DNA of 64,000 nucleotides, taken from assembly GCA_025267735.1 (NCBI GenBank), contig CM046307.1, positions 58,399,395 to 58,463,394 of the forward strand, in the 5' to 3' direction. Each line of letters begins with the position of its first letter. Position 1 is the stretch's first letter. A program made the position numbers and the translations under genes. The stretch comes from Mactra quadrangularis (Eukaryota; Mollusca; Bivalvia; Venerida; Mactridae). Below, piece after piece: positions 35,051 to 47,100 of this stretch. Below the pieces are notes generated by a model, which was not told where the DNA came from, did not search any database, and saw nothing but the letters and a program-made list of their open reading frames with translations.

Positions 35051-36762
35051 TATAACCAATTCAGGTAGGTCGCCATGCATATACTGATTATGTGATTTGA
35101 ATTGGATAAAACCAAATTTTTTTGAAACTTACTATAAATCCAAATATGTGTCAAAATTTCTTCTTACTATAAAGACTTAAACTATTTGCAAAATTAGAAT
35201 GATACAATGTTTATGTAAATCAAAATGGTTTCTATCTAATAATGATTAGAAAAGTTTAAGAAGATTTACATATATTTTAAAAACAATGAAAAAAAGCATT
35301 CATTTACATGGATGTTCAAGACAAAATTTTATTTAAATGATAAACTACTATTTGTAGTCAGTAAAAAGGGAGCTTAACGTGAACGGAGTTTGATAATTAT
35401 TATCATTAAATGTGTTAACGTAAATGTCGTATGTTTTATTCTCAAAATAACGATGCATACAGGTACTAATGTAATAAACTTAATCATTTAACTATTCATT
35501 GGAAAATAGCATTATAACGTGTATAGTTTATAAACAATTACAATTTACAGATAGGAGAAAACGGCTTATTCATTTTACACTTTTTTTATAAAAACTTTCT
35601 TTTCAAACAACGTGATTATGAATCTGGTATGACGTTGCCCAAGGGACAGACGATCGTCTCCAAGTCATTGTTAAGAATGGATATGTATGATTAAACAAGA
35701 GCTAGTGATTGTATATCGGTTTATCTGAAATCAGTTTACACAATAAGATTACCTCGTCCTAACGGTGACTATTTAAATGGTCGTCAGGTCTCTTTTATAT
35801 CTTAAACTTGTCTTAACAAGTCGTTGCACCTTTTGTTGATGGAGACGGTGGAAAATTTGTCGCCTTTGTGTGATCGGTATACTGAAATTGTTACAACGAT
35901 TGTCAGAGAAAGTGACTGATTAGTATCTATTTTTTCTTCTCTAAAATATCGCCGATGTTTAGATTAGCTTTAAAACATTTCAAGATATTTTGTTTCTTGA
36001 AGATAACTAGTATTATTTCATTGATTATCTATAGTAACCATCTACCTGTTACATTTCGGCATTCTTTTAGCATGATGAAGTGCTCTAGGATTCCTTGTTC
36101 ATCGATAATATTGGAAGGTTTCCGAATTATGTTTTTGTTTTTATTATAATTATCGTCTTTTGTTTAAAATATCATATTTTAAAAAAGAGTGATTGGTAAG
36201 CTTTTGTTTTTTAAATGTTTTCAGTTATTTTTTCAAATGTGTTCATTGTAACTTTGAAATTTACTATCATATATCGTTGTCTAAATCTCTCTAATCTAGT
36301 CTTTGTTTAGAAATATTTTCACATGTGAGTAAGTACATCGGCACACTTATGTTACGATGTCCTTTTTCATTCAGTATAGATCGTTTAGTTGATATAGCTA
36401 GTGCTTTCAATTGTATTTAACACAGTTTCATACATTTTATTCTTTAATTAGATAACAAAACATTTTTTATAAAAAATCAGTAAATGCGCTATCGCTTTTA
36501 CCATGTATTCTTTCTTTTAAAAGACTGAATTCTCCAGCCAGTGATTATCAGACTGGCGATCGACGAGCAAACGTAATTATACTTTGTATAATCTATTTCA
36601 TGCATCACGTATAAGATATTTGTAATATTCATTGTGACCAACATTGAATATAAAACGTTTTCATTTCAGAGTTTCAATTACCTAAGAATAAAGTAAGGCG
36701 CTGCTATATATGTACCTTGCTCTTTCGGGTTAGGTTCCTTTGCCTGCTCTAAAAATGATTTG
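35051..36762. other. Intergenic, no gene seen
   Basis: AT-rich sequence with no coding block, RNA gene or repeat that I can support. Confidence 0.5.
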
Positions 36763-36825
36763 TTTGTTTGTTTGGGTTTTACGGCGCACCAACACACAAA
36801 GGTCATATCGCGCCGAACTCTAAAA
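36763..36825 (-). mobile_element. SINE tail fragment
   Basis: 'gggttttacggcgcaccaac' followed by 'aaaggtcatatcgcgcc' matches the inverted 3' tail shared by the SINE types in this window (gggtttaacgccgtgtcaac...ggtcat). A gttt run precedes it, standing for the A-rich tail. Only the last 60 bp is present. Confidence 0.55.
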
Positions 36826-37341
36826 ATGATGTTATGTCCACTTAGATTTCAAATCATTTGTTCTTTCATAATAAGATAATCTACTTGTTCCCTTAAAGCT
36901 GTATTTATTGTCTGTAGTTCTTTAGCAAGTATCGGCAAAAAACGTACAAATATATATCATTATTGAGAAGTGAGAATATTTATATCGTTATCTCTAAAAT
37001 GTATTTTATTTTGTTTTGTCAAAACGTCAAAATAAACATTCTGTGAAAATCATTTATCTGCCTTTTAAAATAAACAATCATTATGAGTTTCTGGTTACAC
37101 TTAACCTTTTCAACAAAGATTTAATATGTTTAAATTCAATTAATACATGAGAACATGATAAAATACGTAAAACGCATAGATAATTTAATTCGGCTAAACT
37201 ATAACTCAGGAAAATGAACATTTATACATAATGCCTGTACAAAGCATATCTTAACATATGTTCTTCATTATCAATGATCGTTCATTAATCTGAACCAATT
37301 TTAATGTTTATGTGAAATATGGTTTCTTGTACAGTTATACA

Positions 37342-37343
<2 letters not shown>

Positions 37344-37385
<42 letters not shown>
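37344..37385. repeat. Microsatellite (AT)21
   Basis: An uninterrupted run of 21 AT dinucleotides. Confidence 0.97.
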
Positions 37386-37387
<2 letters not shown>

Positions 37388-37663
37388 TTAAAATATAAAA
37401 ACGCATATTTCAATTTGGTTGTATTTGAGACAGAATATATTCGTAAGGATGTGTATTAGTTAACATGAAAAAAGATACGATTCAATACAAGTGGTACAAA
37501 CATGAAGCCAAAATATGAGTTATAAACATTGAGAATGTTCTCATTTTTTCTCAATACATTTCTTCCCTACAAATTGGTCCATCTTTTTTAATCCTATTAC
37601 AATTAAAAGCAGTGACTCTACTTTAATATAAATAGGACTATAGTTTTTGCTATTTACAAATAA

Positions 37664-37873
37664 AGTTTCAAAACAGAAATTAGTTTAAGTGGTGGAGTGA
37701 TTAGCATTATTGACAACCGATCTGGTTATTCTGGTTGGATTTCAGATTGCTCTCGTGTACTTCCATTCAAGTTCGACAATGAGGTCGACTATCCTCCGTC
37801 TAGGCAAGCAGTTGTCAACTACATGTCAGATGGTACGCGAATAAAAATAAATGAAAATATAAAAGAGACATAG
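37664..37873 (+). pseudogene. Unassigned coding-like segment or exon remnant
   Basis: A frame open between two stops (no ATG near its start) reads SLSGGVISIIDNRSGYSGW, then ISDCSRVLPF, KFDNEVDYPPSRQAVVNYM and SDGTR, before running into AT-rich sequence and a stop. Composition up to about 37828 is GC-richer and protein-like compared with everything around it. Possible borders are an acceptor at 'caaaacag|aaatt' (about 37677) and a weak donor 'gatg|gtacgc' (about 37828). I do not recognise the family. It could be an exon of an unseen gene, a decayed exon copy, or chance. Confidence 0.35.
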
Positions 37874-37984
37874 AAAAAGTATTTTAAACGCCGTAAAGCC
37901 AGCTAATGTGATAATATAAAGCGTGAAATCAAAAACAAAATACAAAAAAAAATTTCATTCTGAAATTGTTTTAAACACACTAGG

Positions 37985-39560
37985 ACCTAATCAAGGCATC
38001 ACAGGCGGCATATCATCTTTTTAAGTTTTCTGTTCTAAGAAAAGCTATATGTTGTCAATAAATGAAGGATATATTTTTCACATCATATTCTGACATGATC
38101 TGAAAATAAAGATCGTTAACAGTGATATAACTTAACGGGGCGATTACAAAATAGTCAATTTTGTAAAGACCTACGTAATTAAAAAAACTTTTTTTTAATG
38201 AAAACAGGTCTAACAGAATACAATTATAACAAGAAATCTGTAAAATATTTAATTTAAAACGCTTGTTTGAATCTTCTTTATTTAACTAAAATACGCGTTG
38301 ATTAGTAAATTTTAAATACATAAATACATGGCTCTACTTATGTGGGTTGTTTTGTTCTTTATTGACGTACTTGTTTATACGAATGATGTCTTTTCTCTTT
38401 AACATTTGATACAAACTTTCTCATAATTATCACATGTATGTATATTTGATCATGTATTAACACATGTTGCTATGATCATCATAAACACATTATGCATAAC
38501 ATAATATTGTAATGGTACATGACAAGATGTCAAAATGACATAAGTTGAATAAAATATTATATTCTATTCTATATTCACTGCATGCTGATGAATCTTTACC
38601 GCTTCAAAACAACTGTTGTCAATCGTTACAAAAATGCATGATATAGACATGATTATTGCAGCTCATTTAGAATGATAGAAAAATAAAAAATCTATACCAA
38701 TGCGTGAGTCAAACTTTGATGCATTTGAACTTTTTTAACTTTGCTATGAATTATCACTTGAATTTGTTGAATACGATAATCCAGGATTGTTTTCGTCAAA
38801 TATGAAATCAAAACGCTCTAATGTTCACATTTTAATTGTAAAACAGAAAAGTAAATTGATACCAAAGTGGAAACCCAAGATATAGTAGAAACTTTGGCGT
38901 CAGAAGGCCAATAAAAAACATGTAATTCTGTTTTGGTAATATTTTGATTATGTGGAATCCGTATCAATTATCGTGCATAATATTATCGCAAATAATCTGA
39001 CACCTAAAATAGACAAATTTATCAAAGCAAAGTTTAAAAATTGTTAAAGTATTTATTATCAATAAAATATTAAAGGTTTAACAACATGACAATAAAAAAC
39101 ATTACTGTCAGATAATCAAATTATTTAATTTTTATGTCAGAATCACAGTTTAACTCATTACAATTATGCAATTTTTAACAATCTTGATGAATAAAAATAA
39201 TAAATTGTTTCAATCTATTTAGATTCGAACATTAACGTTTCAAGATGAAGGGACGTTTGACGCACATGTTAAATTACAATGTATTTGTTTTGTTAAGATC
39301 ATAAACATAGTAAAGGTCAATGTAAAAAGTCATCCATTTGTCCCTGTACTGAGTCTATCATTAATAATTTATGATCCCATTGTAAAATTACTAACAGTGA
39401 ACATAATATAGCCAAGTGTTGTGTTTGAGTATGACAAACAATACAATGAATTTATCAGTAATGTCACAGACATTATCTTGTTGGTAACAATGTTGTTTAT
39501 AATTTACTGTGGACAAACAATAATTCTAAAAATATGAAACATTTATGAAGTAGACCTATG
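37985..39560 (+). repeat. Old interspersed repeat, copy 2
   Basis: Direct-orientation partner of the inverted copy at 33594-35050. Block Y is at 38080-38160, the 'gttgtcaatcg' motif at about 38612 and block X at 39412-39560. Spacing from Y to that motif is about 470 bp here but about 205-245 bp in copies 1 and 3. Copy 2 has therefore gained roughly 200 bp, perhaps the stretch near 38340-38575, which ends 'attctattctat'. No coding capacity is seen. Confidence 0.75.
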
Positions 39561-40039
39561 GTAAAGCAATATTCATAATTCATGTTTCATCCATTCATTT
39601 GCAATAAATGTAGTATTTATGTTACAACTCTGAGACATTATAATATGTATCATTGTTCATAGAGACTGATGGGGGAATAGCTTGATTATAAAATTATTTA
39701 TACTAGACAATCGGAAAGATTTTTATACAAACTTCAGTGAGACAGTCTAAGTGAGTAAACAAAATGACGAAACAATCACAATTTCGTTTTGATGGAACTT
39801 CTCAAAATATAAAGTTTATTCAGGGAAAAAATCTTCCATTCATCAGCAGCATTCAATGATTTTTCTATAGATTATCCATGGGTATGATTAAAATATATTT
39901 TTGTAGCTTACGAAATTTTGCTGGAGAAACTTTGCAAAGCAAAACTTTTTGACCAAGGACTTGTGTTGTATGCGTCGTAGGCGATATCTCAATCTTTAAC
40001 TTTCCAATAACAAATCTAGATCTACTAATATCATATTAT

Positions 40040-40430
40040 GTCTAAATTTCAATCATATTCTGACATGATCTGAAAATAAAGATCGTTAACAGTGATATCA
40101 CTTAACGGGTGATTACAAAACTGTCTATTTTAAATGAAATTTGAGTATATGCTGTACACTTCTAACCAAAATTGAATTTATTATGATATAAATTGGAAAC
40201 ATCTATTCGCATACCTTATTTATTTGAAAAGATAATTAAATCATACGGACTTTTTCTGCTTTATTGTACATACATTCACTGTATATGTTTGAAATATGTT
40301 ATCATTTAAAACAGTTGTTGTCAATCAATGCAAGCATGTCTGATTGAGATGACTTCAGACAGATGAGACTTTACATATCTAGTAACATTATGAGAAACAA
40401 TGTCAAAGGCATTGGGCGTTCTCTTCTTTA
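40040..40430 (+). repeat. Old interspersed repeat, copy 3
   Basis: Contains block Y (40053-40130; 'catattctgacatgatctg', 'atatcacttaacgggtgatt'), then 'gaaacatctattcgcatacc', 'gttgttgtcaatcaatgc' and 'atctagtaacattatg'. All occur in the same order in copy 1 read on the minus strand. It lacks block X, so it is a partial copy. Confidence 0.75.
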
Positions 40431-43189
40431 CTATTTCAGGCAAGCTCGACTCGTCCGTGGTACTTAAACTTTTATTTTGATTTGCGTCTTCATAACATTA
40501 TTTAGATGTGGCAGTTGGTTATGAAGGACAAGAGAGTAGTGATAAACTGAAGAGAGAGATGCTGTTCATGAGAGTTTGCTAACCTATACTTATAAACGAT
40601 GTTATTTCCAAACAAACTAACAAATCATAACTACTATACTCCGATGGTATAATTACAACGGTGACATATTCGGACTGCTGTTAACAAGATGGTATTGCAT
40701 AAAGAAATGGTGTTATATTTATATGTGGATCAGGTTTTCAGATTTCTTCTATCCCACATGCCTTACCAAGTGTAAACAATTTGATATATTGTTTTAGAGT
40801 GATATTCGATACGTACTTAGACAAGATCTTTAGAAAATAACCACCATATTTAGACACTGTTGAAATCTTATCGTATTGAAACAAAACAAACCCAACAGTT
40901 GCATGATGAGTAATTAAATACCCGGGAATAAAAGAAAGATGTGTTTTTGCGCACAAACAAGATATAGCCCACTTGTACACAGATGTTGCCCAATATATAT
41001 AATATCAACGTCAATTGAAACATGTTGTGGCTTTGAAAGCCATGTATCAAATGAATTAGGTTCTTTAAGACGTGCTATCCTCTAATGACACGGAGATAAA
41101 ACTGTAGAACCATTAATCATGTTGAATATTGGTGAAGGACTCTTTACGGTTTGTCAAGGCGTGAATGCAATTGTTTCTTGGTGACCTTGAAGAGGTTTTC
41201 TAAGATATCGTAAATAGTAAACATGTCTGAAGGATGATTGTAGCAGCAGCTTTGTCTGAATCGTAATTTGAATCAACCAGATTATAGACTTATGATAAAT
41301 AAACAACTACAATATTGTTTTGTTTTTTTTTTGTTTTAGTTAATTACGTTGTGAGCTGACTCGTGATTAATCATGAAGATTATGGGAGGTAAATTAAAAT
41401 GCAGTATGAAATTGGTTGCACTGGTCCGCTTGTATAAAATATATTTTTGAACGGTTAGTGCTTTTTCAATAAAGTTTCTGTTTATTAATTGGTTTGTTTT
41501 CATACACTTAATTCTAATCGAACTTCTGTACATATTTGCATAACAGTGAGCTTAAATTGTAAAGCAATCGTGGATATCAGTTTGTTATATAACAGTAGGT
41601 AAAGGCTTTATTATCTCACTGCCTGATCTTAAACTAATATATTCAATACATGTATACTTAATTCCTTGTGTAAATAAATCGTACAGCATCACCTTCAATA
41701 ATGAGTTAAATTTATTAAGTCTTTTATCATATTATACAGATCACACAACGTTTCAGCAAAGAAAAAAAATTGCATTGATTTACATTTTATTAATTAAAAC
41801 CAATGCATTATTTACGAATACTTGCTCGCAGATTTTGTTATTATTTAAAAAAAATGTTAAATCTACCTGTCTAGTCTGTAATTGTGCTTAGAGTATGAAT
41901 TCTTAATGATTTAAGGCAAACTGACCAAAACATTGTAAGAAATATAATATAAAAGTCACAAAAATCTCGTTACTAACGGGATATGTTGTTATACATTGTC
42001 TTTTGCATTTGTATTTCAATTTGCATTAAAGTTGTAAAGTTGTCATAATAAGGACACCGCGTTCAGCTTATAAAATAGTTCGGTACAATATTTCGTTGTT
42101 TCAGAAAAGTTGAAATCTATAAACGACATCTTTAACGTATTTTTATTTTTATTAGTTTTTTATCTACATTTATTTGCGTAAATAATACCACTCCTGTTTA
42201 TAATAAAATAAGGTGTGTTTTGTATATATTTTTTATAATTTCGATCAATTCCAAGACACAACTTTACTCAACTATACTAAATAAAGTCTACCTACAGGTC
42301 ACTCATAAGTCAGCATTTTGGTATTGATTAAGTTCCCTGCAAAGACGAACGCCAAAAATAAGTTCTTGGAATGTTTGCTAATTTTAGAAGATTTTCATTA
42401 AATAAGTATATTTGATTTTCTGATTCTAGTAATCTGGTAGTATATATATAAGAAAGTCAGAAATTTTAAGAACAGTGTTCAAAATCACTACTGTTTAATT
42501 TATATTTTTATAATGATGTTAAAATGATAAAAGATGTAGAAACATAAAGTTTGATTTATAATATGTTTCTATATTTTGTGAACAAAATATTTAGAATGCG
42601 CTCATATTGTAGTATATGATTACCCCTCCGCTTAAAACGTTTTACCTCCAGACATTTTGGGTACCGAGTACCTACTGTAATTCATTGGTTAAAACTATAG
42701 TGCAATACCATAGTAAATTATGACAATTTTTGTCAATTGATTTTAAGTCTTCAGATTGAATAAAGATTGCCTTGCGGTGTTTAATTAGGTAAGTCATAAA
42801 TAAACGTAGAATGGCGGATTGCTTGCAAGGCTTGTGTTCAAACTTCATATGAAATTGAAATAGAATGCCGGTGTTGTTTAAGGGTGAGATAATAAAAGGA
42901 ACAGTTAATTGCCAACAGAAATGAAACCAACCAGTATTAGTGAAAGGTATTGTAATCATTAAAAATTAAGACGGATTGCAATACGTAAGAAATATCCCCA
43001 CCACCCAAATGTAGGCCCTAATGAAAATTGAAAAAAGTCAAACCTAAATGCCCGGTAGACATTGATAAAAATTCGATCAAATTATTAATTCTTTAGTATC
43101 GCTGAGAGTCAATTATTTTGCCAAATCATTGTCAACTATAAAATAAATGTACAATTTTATGGTAGAAATACAAGTTAACAGTTAATATC
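40431..43189. other. Intergenic upstream of dmrt gene
   Basis: AT-rich sequence. The minus-strand frames at 40738-41050, 41336-41533 and 42672-42959 have no recognisable domain. No repeat was identified. Confidence 0.5.
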
Positions 43190-43330
43190 ATATTCTCGCT
43201 AGCTTACCCGCACGCCACCCGATCAATCACCGCTGAAACCTGATACAATTGGGAGCGCATTCGTCGACAGTTTAAATACAACTCACCTGATTGGTCGATT
43301 CACGGGTAAATGACGGATTGAAGAGCAAAT
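43190..43330 (+). promoter_or_regulatory. Possible dmrt promoter or upstream element
   Basis: A GC-richer island in otherwise AT-rich DNA, 375-515 bp before the dmrt start codon. It contains an inverted CCAAT (attgg at 43290-43294), a second caattggg near 43246, and a TATA-like tttaaata at 43271-43278. The transcription start is not visible from sequence. The stretch could equally be 5' untranslated region or a conserved enhancer. Confidence 0.25.
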
Positions 43331-43704
43331 GTTAAAAGCCCGTTTAGATTTGCAAATAAAGGTAAAAATGATATACAAAGTAAAAAGGTGGTGATCATTG
43401 AATAGCTTTGAATAAATAAGGGAGGGCCCTGATTAGTACTTGAGTCTAACTAATGGTTTAACAGACGATTTGCGAGAGTAACTTTCATCATTTGGTCTTT
43501 TGATGCGATCGTGTGGGGTTAAGTTAAAATTTCATAGATTTTAAGTAAGGACAGTGTTATCATCTATGATGAGAAAGCGTTTCATTTAGAAAAGAACTCA
43601 TAGAATTATAAGACTTTTAATCGTGAAACTTAGTAAGTTGTTTTACCATTAAAAACTGAGACATATTTTTGCGTGGTACATAATCGACATAATAAATACT
43701 TGAA

Positions 43705-44140
43705 ATGTCTTCGTCATCCGACGATGAGAGGGGTACTAATGAAGGATCTTCAGAAGTTGTAGGAAGTGAAGGTGTTTTCATGCGTTCTGCTGCGGACAGG
43801 TATCCAAGAACACCTAAATGTGCAAGGTGTAGAAATCACGGCGTTGTATCAGCATTAAAAGGACACAAACGTTATTGCAGATGGAGAGACTGTATGTGTG
43901 CTAAATGCACCTTGATTGCAGAGAGACAAAGAGTAATGGCTGCACAAGTTGCTCTCAGACGACAACAAGCACAGGAAGAAAATGAAGCCCGTGAGATGGG
44001 CGTCTTATATGGACCAAGTGGTCTTCTACAGATCAATCCAGAATGTGCATCTGTCTTTCCTGATACAAAGTCTACAGAATCTGGAAAATCAAGAAATAGT
44101 TTAGACACATCCATTGACAGACAATCTGATGAAGCACCAG
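43705..44140 (+). CDS. dmrt exon 1 (DM domain)
   Basis: Encodes residues 1-145 and the first base of codon 146. An acidic, serine-rich N terminus ([10 protein letters not shown]...) leads into the complete DM domain, followed by EENEAREMG, which is typical of the DMRTA group. The donor is cag|gtaggt at 44140/44141. If the intron is retained, the frame runs on to a stop at 44197-44199 and gives a 164-residue DM-only protein; that product is hypothetical. Confidence 0.93.
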
Positions 44141-47100
44141 GTAGGTTGAATCTTATATTTTGTATGTTCGATATTGTATGTCATGAAAATGTTCGTTGAT
44201 ATTTCTTGTTTGGTTGTATACGTATCTGTATTATTTGAAAGGAACATTCTATCTATACATGTGTAAAATGCAATATTTTGTAAGAATCTGTCTTTCAAGG
44301 CATATGTAAAGAAATGTAGTTCTTAACATTTAGCGCTGTGGCTCTTTTACTGATCAAAAATGAATTTTGGTAGGATTGGTGTTCTTAAAAAGATGAACTG
44401 CTACTATGCTCTAGTCGTATATCTGTCTCTAATGTATAGACAATGTGCAAAATGATTTGGAGTTAACTGTGCTGCTGTATTTTCTAGCTAAGATATTCTT
44501 CCAGTTTTCGATTCATTTATATTTTTTGAACCTGTCATTCTATATTATACAAGTATGCATACTAGCTTCACCAGTCTTCTTAACCTAAAATATGATGCAA
44601 CCATTCAAGTCTTTATTAACCCATTTTGATGCATGCATATTTGTACATTTTTATTTTGATGTGTTTTGTCATAAGTTATTTTATTCCATATTTAGAATGT
44701 AAAATACTTTATATACTTAGCACAGCCACAAAAACAAGAAAACAGTGATAAATGCGTACCACTTATTCTGATTTTTATGTTTGAGCATTGTTTCTTAAAA
44801 ACATAGTTTCCAGTCATTGTCGGTAGACTCCATTGTTGTCACCGGGTATTGTTTTTTATCGATAGATAATGATATGTCCATTTGGCATTGTCAGAGAGTC
44901 GGCTACGTATGATCATGTTACAAATAAACTCTGGAAGACTTTAACGGACAAAGTTCAAAACGGTTCAACCATTTAACTGGTTTAAGGTCTACTTTATAAA
45001 AGCATAGTAAAGTTATTGGACACGGATATAAATTCATGAACCAAGTTTTTCTATCTAGTATACAAACTTTCAATGTTAATGAACTTTCCCATTGGTTAGG
45101 TTAAAATAGTATTAAAATATGAATACCATGTCCTTTTGAAAGGATTTGTTGCGATGAAGTATTTTTGAAATTTCTTGAGTTAGCTTTTTCTTGCATGGCT
45201 ACCATTTTACACCAGTCACTTTCTAGAAATGATCTAAGTCGTTACCAATTTTAAAACTGTTATCAAAATGTTATTAATAACATCTATACATTCAAAAAAT
45301 GTTTCTAATTATTGTACCATCTTACAGTATCTACTAAGTCAACACAGATAACTTTTGTGTATTTATCATACTCATATTTATCTTTTATTCAAGTTACCCA
45401 TTCATCAGCAGTATCTACATTTTTCATAATTTTTAACAATTCATAGCTTGCTTGCAGTTAAACGTGATGATTAATGCTGTAACAAAATTAATTGGTGCTC
45501 ACGTTGTATACAGATGTTTTCAAAAAGCAAACATCATAAGATGCCTCGGAGGCATAAAGGCGCGTTTTTGAATAACTTGTGTTCAGTAGTCTCCTTGATA
45601 ATTTCAATCATAGTATCTAGTCAAATGAGAAATCATTATATTTAGCAAACAGATATAAAAGATTTTAATAACACCTTGAGATTGATAAAATGCTTTCTTT
45701 TCTTCAGCAGCCTAACATTAACTTTGGTTTACCATGTCGACGATTGTTTGAATTCCACTCGGACAGTTTAGCTACTACTGTAATGTATTAGAAATTCATG
45801 AAACATTTAAACAAATTTGAATGGTTAAATAAATCAGCTCTTTAAGATACGTTGATAGTGTATCAGTCAAATATCCCATTGGCATTTTATTTTATTTTTT
45901 TGTCTTTAGAACCCAGGCATTATGTTAAGTTTTTTGTAGCAATAGACTAAAATGAGCATCACTTATAATGATCATTAGACACAATTAACAACATAAGACT
46001 GATAGGTTTTCGCTTCCAGTCCATACAGAACTGTACCTTTACTTTATCGAATTAATTAACACGAGTTACATGTTCACCTACGGAAACGTATCAGTGCCAA
46101 CAGTTGATGAGATGTTCGCGCTTAGTCGACTCATTTCTTTTCGGATTGATAAGATGTTTTTACACATCTCAATAAAATTTACTGACAAGGAGAAGAAAAT
46201 TGTAGGCATCGCAACTTTACTATTCTCTATATGCTTGATGTTTATGTCTCTTTGACAAAAATCTAGGCGTAATAATAAAAAACTTCTACGTATTACGCAT
46301 TAATCATTACTTTTTATTTGGATGTTTTTCGGTCAAATCGAGAAAAAACAAGTCGACTGGGGTGAAACCATTAGATAAGTGTAGGCCCTGATACGTTTCC
46401 GTATTCCCCTATGCCATGGAAGTCGGCACTACTTTTGGCTCTAGCAATTTACTTGACCAAAACAAACGGGTAATGCTATAGTTATATAACTTATGAATAT
46501 TCTATTATTTCTATCACGATACAGTTATAGTTCCTTATTTTAACCCCTTTCTTGAATTAATTTCTAAACCTTTGATTTATGTGAGTAGGCGTGTAATGTA
46601 TTAAACGATTAAATTTTTTAATTGGTTTGAACGCTAGTCCGTAGTATTTTCGAAATAATTGCGTAACATTGTACTTCAGATTTAGAAATATCTCATTCTG
46701 TCGTAAAAATCTTATTTGAGGGGCACTCATGTTGTCTATGCAAGGTATGAACAGAATTTTAAAAGATTGGTAAATCAAACAATTAAAATGGTGAACATAC
46801 AATGCCATCTTAAAATTCTTAGACGCAATCTTGTTTAAGGACAAACGGATTTACATTAACTCCTGAAAAAAACTACAAATCATCTAAGCAATCTAAAATC
46901 ACCATTAATTAAATCACCAACATATGCTTCAAACTATTTTAAAGTAAACAACTTTCATCATAGTTGTCTTACTTGTGGTATGGATGGTCAGTTTTTTTCT
47001 CAAAATTTCATATGTCCATAACATCTGAAGGATAGGACTGTTACCATGGTAATAAATTATATTTGGGGACATGCCAATGTTGATGCATATAAAATGTCAT

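Noticed and set aside
36763..36825. An independent short hairpin or RNA
   Set aside because: It matches the inverted SINE tail and has no stable stem of its own.
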